Shown here: piece by piece, positions 33,089 through 38,556 of the stretch
Numbering within the stretch: the stretch's first letter is position 1
Layout: each line of letters begins with the position of its first letter
Assembly (NCBI GenBank): GCA_028719245.1
Contig: JAQUKG010000004.1
Location: forward strand, 1-38,556
From: Candidatus Altimarinota bacterium
GTDB lineage: Bacteria; Patescibacteriota; Gracilibacteria; BD1-5; UBA6164
DNA length: 38,556 nucleotides
Direction: 5' to 3'
Position numbers and translations under genes: made by a program
Notes under the pieces: generated by a model
What the model was told of the DNA's origin: nothing
Database searches by the model: none
Seen by the model: only the letters and a program-made list of their open reading frames with translations

Positions 33089-34708
33089 ATGAAAGCTTCT
33101 GATTTATTTATTCATATTTTAGAACAAAAATGAGTTAAAGTAATTTATTGAGTTCCTTGAGAAGAAAATCTTGATTTAATAGATTCACTTAGAAAATCTT
33201 GAAAAATTAAATTAATCCTTACTAGAAATGAACAAACTGCTGTTTTTATGGCAGCAACTTATTGAAGATTAACTTGAGAAGTTTGAGTTGCTATTGCAAC
33301 TTTATGACCTTGAGCAACAAACATGGTAACTTGAGTTGCATTTGCACAATTAGGATGATTTCCAGTTATGGTTATAACTTGACAAAAACCAATTAAAAAA
33401 TCAAAGCAGTGACAGTTTCAAATAATTGATGTAGTTTCTATGATGAAACCAATTACAAAATATGCAACAACAATTATTAGTTGAAATAAAATTCCTCATA
33501 TATTACATAATGCTTTTAAAATAGCTACATCTGAAAGACCTTGAGCCGTTGCAGTTGAACTTCCCGAAGATATTGCTTGAGAATTTGTTGAAAATCCAGA
33601 ACTAATTATTTCAAATGAAAAAGTTAGAAGACCTATTATAGATGAAAAATCTATTTTAATATTAAAAGAAGAATTACAAAAAGCAAAATCTCCAATAATT
33701 TTAATTTGAGCTTGAGCAAACAGAAAAAGAATTACAAAATATTTAACTGAATTTATTGTAAAATATAATATTCCATTTTTTACTTCTCAAATGTGAAAAT
33801 GAGTTGTTAGTGAGGATTTAAAAGAATATCTTTGAACAGCAGCATTAACTAGTTGAGATTACATTCATAATGCTATAAAAGAAAGTGATTTAATTTTGTC
33901 AGTTTGATATGATCCGATTGAAAAGCCAACACATTTGATTTTAGAATGATGAACTAAAAATATTCATATAAATTTTTATGAATCAAATATTGATACTGTT
34001 TATAATCCTTATATTGAAATTATTTGAGATATTTGAAATACATTTTGGCAATTATGTGAAACTGATATAGATAATTCAAATTGGGATTTTGAAAAAATAT
34101 TTAAAATAAAACAAAAAAACATTAAATTATTGCAAGAAAATCTAGAAAATGAAGATATGTGAAATAATATAATTTGACCGAGACAACTTGTAAATGATGT
34201 TAGAAGTATTTTACAAAAAGACGATATAGTTGCTTTAGATAATTGATTATACAAAATATGGTTTGCTAGAAATTATATAACTTATTTTCCAAATACACTA
34301 CTTTTAGACAATGCTCTTGCTACAATGTGAGCTTGAGTTGCTTCTTGAATGGAAGCTAAAAGAATAAATCCACTAAAAAATGTTGTAGTTATAACTTGAG
34401 ATTGATGACTTGTGATGAATTTGTGAGATCTTGAAACTGTAGTTAGATTAAAACTTGATTTAACTATTATTGTTTTAAATAATTGAAGTTATTGAATGAT
34501 AAAATGGAAGCAAACTGGTGCAAATATGCCTGAATGGGGGCTTGATTTTTGAAATCCAGATTTTGTAAAACTTGCTGAGAGTTTTGGTTGAATTTGATAT
34601 AAAGTAGAAAATAAAAATGATTTTAAGAAAACTTTACAAAAAGCAAATGATGAAAAATGATTAAAAATAATTGATTTAAAATTTGAATATCCAAATGAAA
34701 TAAATTAA
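33089..34708 (+). CDS. Acetolactate synthase-like thiamine diphosphate enzyme, copy 2
   Basis: Appears identical to the copy at 29388-31007 in all stretches compared: 539 residues, catalytic Glu48, GDGG and LNNGSYG motifs. It carries its own promoter copy, so both could be expressed. Confidence 0.82.
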
Positions 34709-34726
34709 TAATTATGTGAAAATATT

Positions 34727-35038
34727 ATGCCTTTTAAAATGATAAATGAGAGTTTTCTTTGTGAAAGCTGTGGTAAAACTGTAAATAAACATCCAGAAGG
34801 AAGTGCTAGAAATCACTGTCCTTTTTGTTTATATTCTAAACATTTGGATCTTGAATTTCCTTGAGATAGAAAAAGCGATTGTTTTTGACTTATGAAACCG
34901 ATTTGAATTGATTATAAAAAAAATAAATGATGGATGATAAAACACTCTTGTCAAAAATGTGGAAAAGAAATATTAAATAAAGTTTCACCAGATGATAATT
35001 ATATTGATTTTGTAAGAGAAATAAATAAACTCAAATAG
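34727..35038 (+). CDS. RNHCP-type zinc-finger protein, copy 2
   Basis: Duplicate of 31026-31337, 103 residues, with the same CESCGK, RNHCPFC and CQKCGKE motifs and TAG stop. Confidence 0.83.
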
Positions 35039-35051
35039 TCCAGGTATTATT

Positions 35052-35080
35052 TTGCTTTTAAGTAAATTTTATAGTATAGT
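35052..35080 (+). promoter_or_regulatory. Promoter for the giant gene, copy 2
   Basis: Duplicate of 31351-31379 (TTGCTT, 17 bp, TATAGT), upstream of the full-length giant gene. Confidence 0.45.
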
Positions 35081-35109
35081 ATTTAAAATATTTCTTAATT
35101 TATAAAAAT

Positions 35110-38100
35110 ATGGCATTAAGCGAAAATCCAGAATGAAAAGAAACAAAAGAAGCAGCTAATCAATCTAAATTTGATAATAAACCAAATCTAAATAGACAAT
35201 TAGACGATTTTTGTCTGAGAAATTTTGAAAGTGATGAAACAAAATTTAGAGAAGATTTAAAAAAATTTCAAAGTGGAAATCCTGAAACCTATGAAGAATT
35301 TAAAACTTATATAAGACAAACTTCTCCGGAATTATTTTGATATGTTGAGTCAGAAGAATGAAAAAAAGATTTTCAAAACTCTATAAGTTCAAAATCAAAT
35401 AAATTATTTATTAAAGCAGATATAAAAAGAAGAAATCTTTTAGGAGCTTTTAATAATGAATATACTTTAAATCCAGAACAAACCAAAAGAATAGAAGATG
35501 AATTAGCCAAAAAAAATATAAAAGAATTAGATAAGCTAAAATCAAAAAGTAATTTAAGAAAGAAATTTGTAGATATTGTCTTTAGTAAAGATCCAAATAA
35601 TAAACCAACTATAAAAGATATAGATAAAGTTTTAAATCAATTAAAAGCAGATGTTAATTTTAATAACTTAACCTCAGATCAAAAAGAAGCTTTTGCTAGA
35701 CTTGCAAATCCTAGATTAGAAGTATTATTATCAGATGTAGAAGTTATTATACCATTACTTCTTACTCCAAAACAAAAGAAGGCATTTATAGCTTTATTTT
35801 TACCAATAGTTTCCTTAAAACAGTTAGTTGATTGGGGAATATATAAAGAATCTGAAATTGTTCAAGCAATAGATGAAGAATTCAAAAATCGTTTGGAAAC
35901 TGAATATGGTATACCAAAAACAGATTTATTAAAATATGTTTGAAAATGACTTTTTTTAAATTTGGAAGATATAGAAATTTCAACTCAAAATTTAGACAGA
36001 TTAGATAGTGAAGAACACTTAGATAAGCTTTTGTGAGAAGAATGAATTCAAAATTTTGTAAATGATTTAAAAGAATTTAGAAAAGAAACATCGGAAGATT
36101 ATAAAAAATCTTGACCTAAATGAATTGAAGAATTTAGAAAATTGCTTCCAACTTCAAAAGTTAACTGAGTAGAAAATTTTGATAAAAATTGATATATTGT
36201 ATTAGAATATAGAGATGTAATTAATTGAAAAGAAGTTAAACAAAAGAAAGTTTTAAGAATTGATAATACTTTTGATCATGAATTTAGTTATTCACTAGTT
36301 TCAAATTGATGAATTGTAAGTCCAAAATCTAGTAATACTTGAGCTACTAATTATTCTTATAAAGAATTTTTAGATTTAGTAAATGATAATTGATTCACTT
36401 CAATGAGCTGTTTTGACTATAATTGACTTTTGTGATATGTATCTAAACAAGAAGATCTATCTATAAATCAAGATGATTTTTGACTATCTGATTCCCAGGG
36501 TGTAAGAGATAAAAGAGATAAGCTAAATGCTGATTTATTGACAATAAAAGAAAGACTAAAAGCTGAAAATCCAACTTTAACAGATGCTGAAATAGAAACC
36601 CTAGAAGAATATACAAATTTAAAAAGTGAAGTTGACAAAGTAGAGGAAGAAGCCGGTAATTTGGAAGAAGATGATTTAGCTTCACTTATAAAGGAATTAG
36701 ATAGAATTGACCCTGATTGAGCACAATTTTGAGTTGATGAACAATGAAGAAATTCAGGTATTTGAAAATGAACTGTTTTAGAAATTCCAGAAAGTCAATG
36801 TGCTATAGTTGAATGAATAAATAATGAAGAGAGAAAAATTCAAATAAGTTATTATTGAAAAAAAGTTTCAATTTCATATGAAAGTTTTTTAGCTATTTTC
36901 AAAAAAAATAAAATTAAAAGAACTAAAAGATTTAATACTTTGGATGAATTTTTAGAATCAGCTAAAAGTAATAAAGAATTAGAAAATTGATTTAAAAATA
37001 TAAAAGTCAAGAATTGAAAATTAATTCCAGCTGACACTCCAGAGGATGTAGAAAAACCAACCGAGATAGTTTATTTTACAAGTAATGATAGTGAAGATTT
37101 AGTAAAAATAAATGATATATCCTGAGATAAAATTACATTTCAATATTGAGAAATAAAACAAGAAGAAAAGGAAGATAAAAAAACTCATAAGAAATCAAAG
37201 AAAACTAACTTACTTATAAAATGAGCTCAAGAATATACAGTTAGTTTAAATGATTTTTATGCTTTTTTAAAACAAAAAAAATTAACTCCAAATTCTACAT
37301 TAAATTCTAAAGATGAGAAGAGAAATTTACCAGAAGTAAAAGACGATCGCAGTAGAGGTTTTTGGACAAAAATCTTTGATAAATGATTTTCTATGCAGGA
37401 AATACTTCATTGATGAAAACTTATACTAGATTCTACTAAACATTATTTAGAAAAATGATCAGAAGTTCATTCTGCTAGGGTTGCATTATATTTTTGACAT
37501 ATTTTACCGGAAGAATTAAGATCTGAACTTGAACAAAAAGTTGAAGAAGAAGAAAAAGACTTAATGGATAAAGTAATGAAAAGTCTCTGAAAAGTTGATT
37601 CTAATATTGCAACAAGGAGAATATTATGATGGCTTAAATGTAAAGATACTCCAGAATATAAAAAAGAAGCTTGAATGATTTTTATGATGGAAAAATATTG
37701 AACTTTAACAGCAAAAGACCTTCATGTGGCTAAATGAAAATTTTTATGGTATACGGCTATGTGATGAAAAATAAGAGATCAAAATTACATAGATACTGAA
37801 GCAGAATGTAGAAGAGATAATATAGCTTTTACAGAAGAACAGTTAGTTTTTAACTTAATGAAAATTCAATGTAGACACAATAATTCATATTGAATTCATA
37901 GAAGATCTAGATTACATAAAGAATTTAAAGAAATAAGAGCAACTTGATTAGATTCTGAATATGATAAATGAATAAAAGATTGAAAAGATCAAAGTAATAT
38001 ACTTTGAAGAGTTGCTTGAGCTATTTCAGAATCTATGTGATGAACACATCCAAATGCTGCCTGATGGTTAGAAATGATAGTTGATAAAGGTTGACCTATT

Positions 38101-38556
38101 GAAGTAATGGAAAAAATACCTTTTATGTTGATGGCTTCTTGAGCTGCTTATAAACTTGATCAAAAAATAACAGATAAACTTAAGAACTTAACCGCTAAAT
38201 GAAAAACTATGCCAACTCTTAGGTGTATGAGATATGCAACAGATGTAACTCTTTATAATAATACAATAGTTGAAATATCAAGAGCCAGTTGAGATTGAGA
38301 AATGTTGGCATGGGCTGAGAGAATTAGAGATAACTCACTAAAAGCTAGAGATTTTGATAAAAGCTTTAATGAAAAAGAGTCTATACAAGATGCAATTAAA
38401 TTTTGGGATAAATATTGAAAACAATTAGCAAGAGCATTAAATATGCTTGATTGACAAGATAGAAATGAAAGATATGAAAAAACGGATAAAATAATTTTAT
38501 TAGAAGCAATAAAAGGGGAGGAATGAAATCCTATTCTAAAAGAATATTATAATCAT
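35110..38556 (+). CDS. Giant protein of unknown function (3' end outside window)
   Basis: 1,149 codons open to the window edge with TGA = Gly. No signal peptide (MALSENPE start). Residues 1-210 are charged and helical; a hydrophobic patch (LLLTPKQKKAFIALFLPIVS) lies near 215-235. Two beta-rich segments each lead into a 'F-D/L-F' tail: one near 365-440 (GYIVLEYRDVINGKEVKQKK then YKEFLDLVN) and one near 650-730 (EIVYFTSNDSEDLVKINDIS then YTVSLNDFYAFLKQKK), suggesting a repeated small beta-barrel module. Between lie acidic coiled segments. The C-terminal part is helical with many Trp and Gly (KFLWYTAMGGKIRDQNYID, THPNAAGWLEMIVDKG). I recognise no family; large proteins of this kind may be lineage-specific. 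Confidence 0.75.

Larger units (their letters stand above)
33000..36700. repeat. Tandem duplication unit 2, second copy (3,701 bp)
   Basis: Second copy of 29299-32999. It restores the full-length giant gene, which continues uninterrupted across 36700 into unique DNA. Confidence 0.92.

Noticed and set aside
23546-36700. Transposon or IS as the cause of the two tandem duplications
   Set aside because: No transposase, terminal inverted repeats or target duplications were found at the unit borders.

Overview
The window comes from a very AT-rich candidate-phyla-radiation bacterium that reads UGA as glycine (genetic code 25, known from Gracilibacteria and Absconditabacteria/SR1). Under the standard code almost every gene looks shattered. 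With TGA = Gly the strand opens into about 27 long genes, and TGA falls exactly where glycine is invariant: the GGGN motif of UMP kinase, the GDGG motif of a thiamine-diphosphate enzyme, and the glycine-rich loops of NrdA. True stops are TAA or TAG. Shine-Dalgarno sequences are essentially absent. No tRNA or rRNA gene was recognised.

Layout. 1-3479 (minus): two members (A, B) of a cysteine-rich double zinc-ribbon family. 3651-5408 (plus): a divergent TrmB-like regulator, a membrane protein and a small anchored protein. 5416-8838 (minus): lipoprotein, pyrH and a GT-C type membrane glycosyltransferase. 9240-13690 (minus): nrdA, an unknown gene, and nrdB. 13909-14958 (minus): pheS. 15050-20326 (minus): three more family members (C, D, E), lying between pheS and the HAD-like, DUF1543 and pheT genes (20331-23384). 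23438-23478: the start of a deleted family member. 23548-27219 (minus): two identical tandem copies (F, G). 27384-28136 (plus): a second divergent TrmB-like regulator. 28181-29210 (minus): folD and a tiny separate transcription unit. 29299-36700: a perfect 3.7-kb tandem duplication holding a TPP enzyme, an RNHCP protein and the 5' part of a giant unknown gene. 35110-38556: the full version of that giant gene, running off the window.

The striking content is the paralogous family: seven copies plus a remnant fill about 12 kb of the first 27 kb. Each has an N-terminal zinc ribbon, two cysteine 'ladders' (in A, C and E the first ladder has cysteines on an exact three-residue register), two NKQY-type caps, and a C-terminal ribbon that resembles the N-terminal one. 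GC-rich palindromes sit in frame inside five of seven copies, at only two positions. Both outer clusters lie head to head with a TrmB-like regulator, so a regulated metal-, redox- or ligand-responsive system is possible; its function is not known from sequence.

Housekeeping functions are nucleotide metabolism (pyrH, nrdAB, folD), phenylalanyl-tRNA synthetase and envelope glycosylation. The two exact tandem duplications are either very recent or assembly artefacts.
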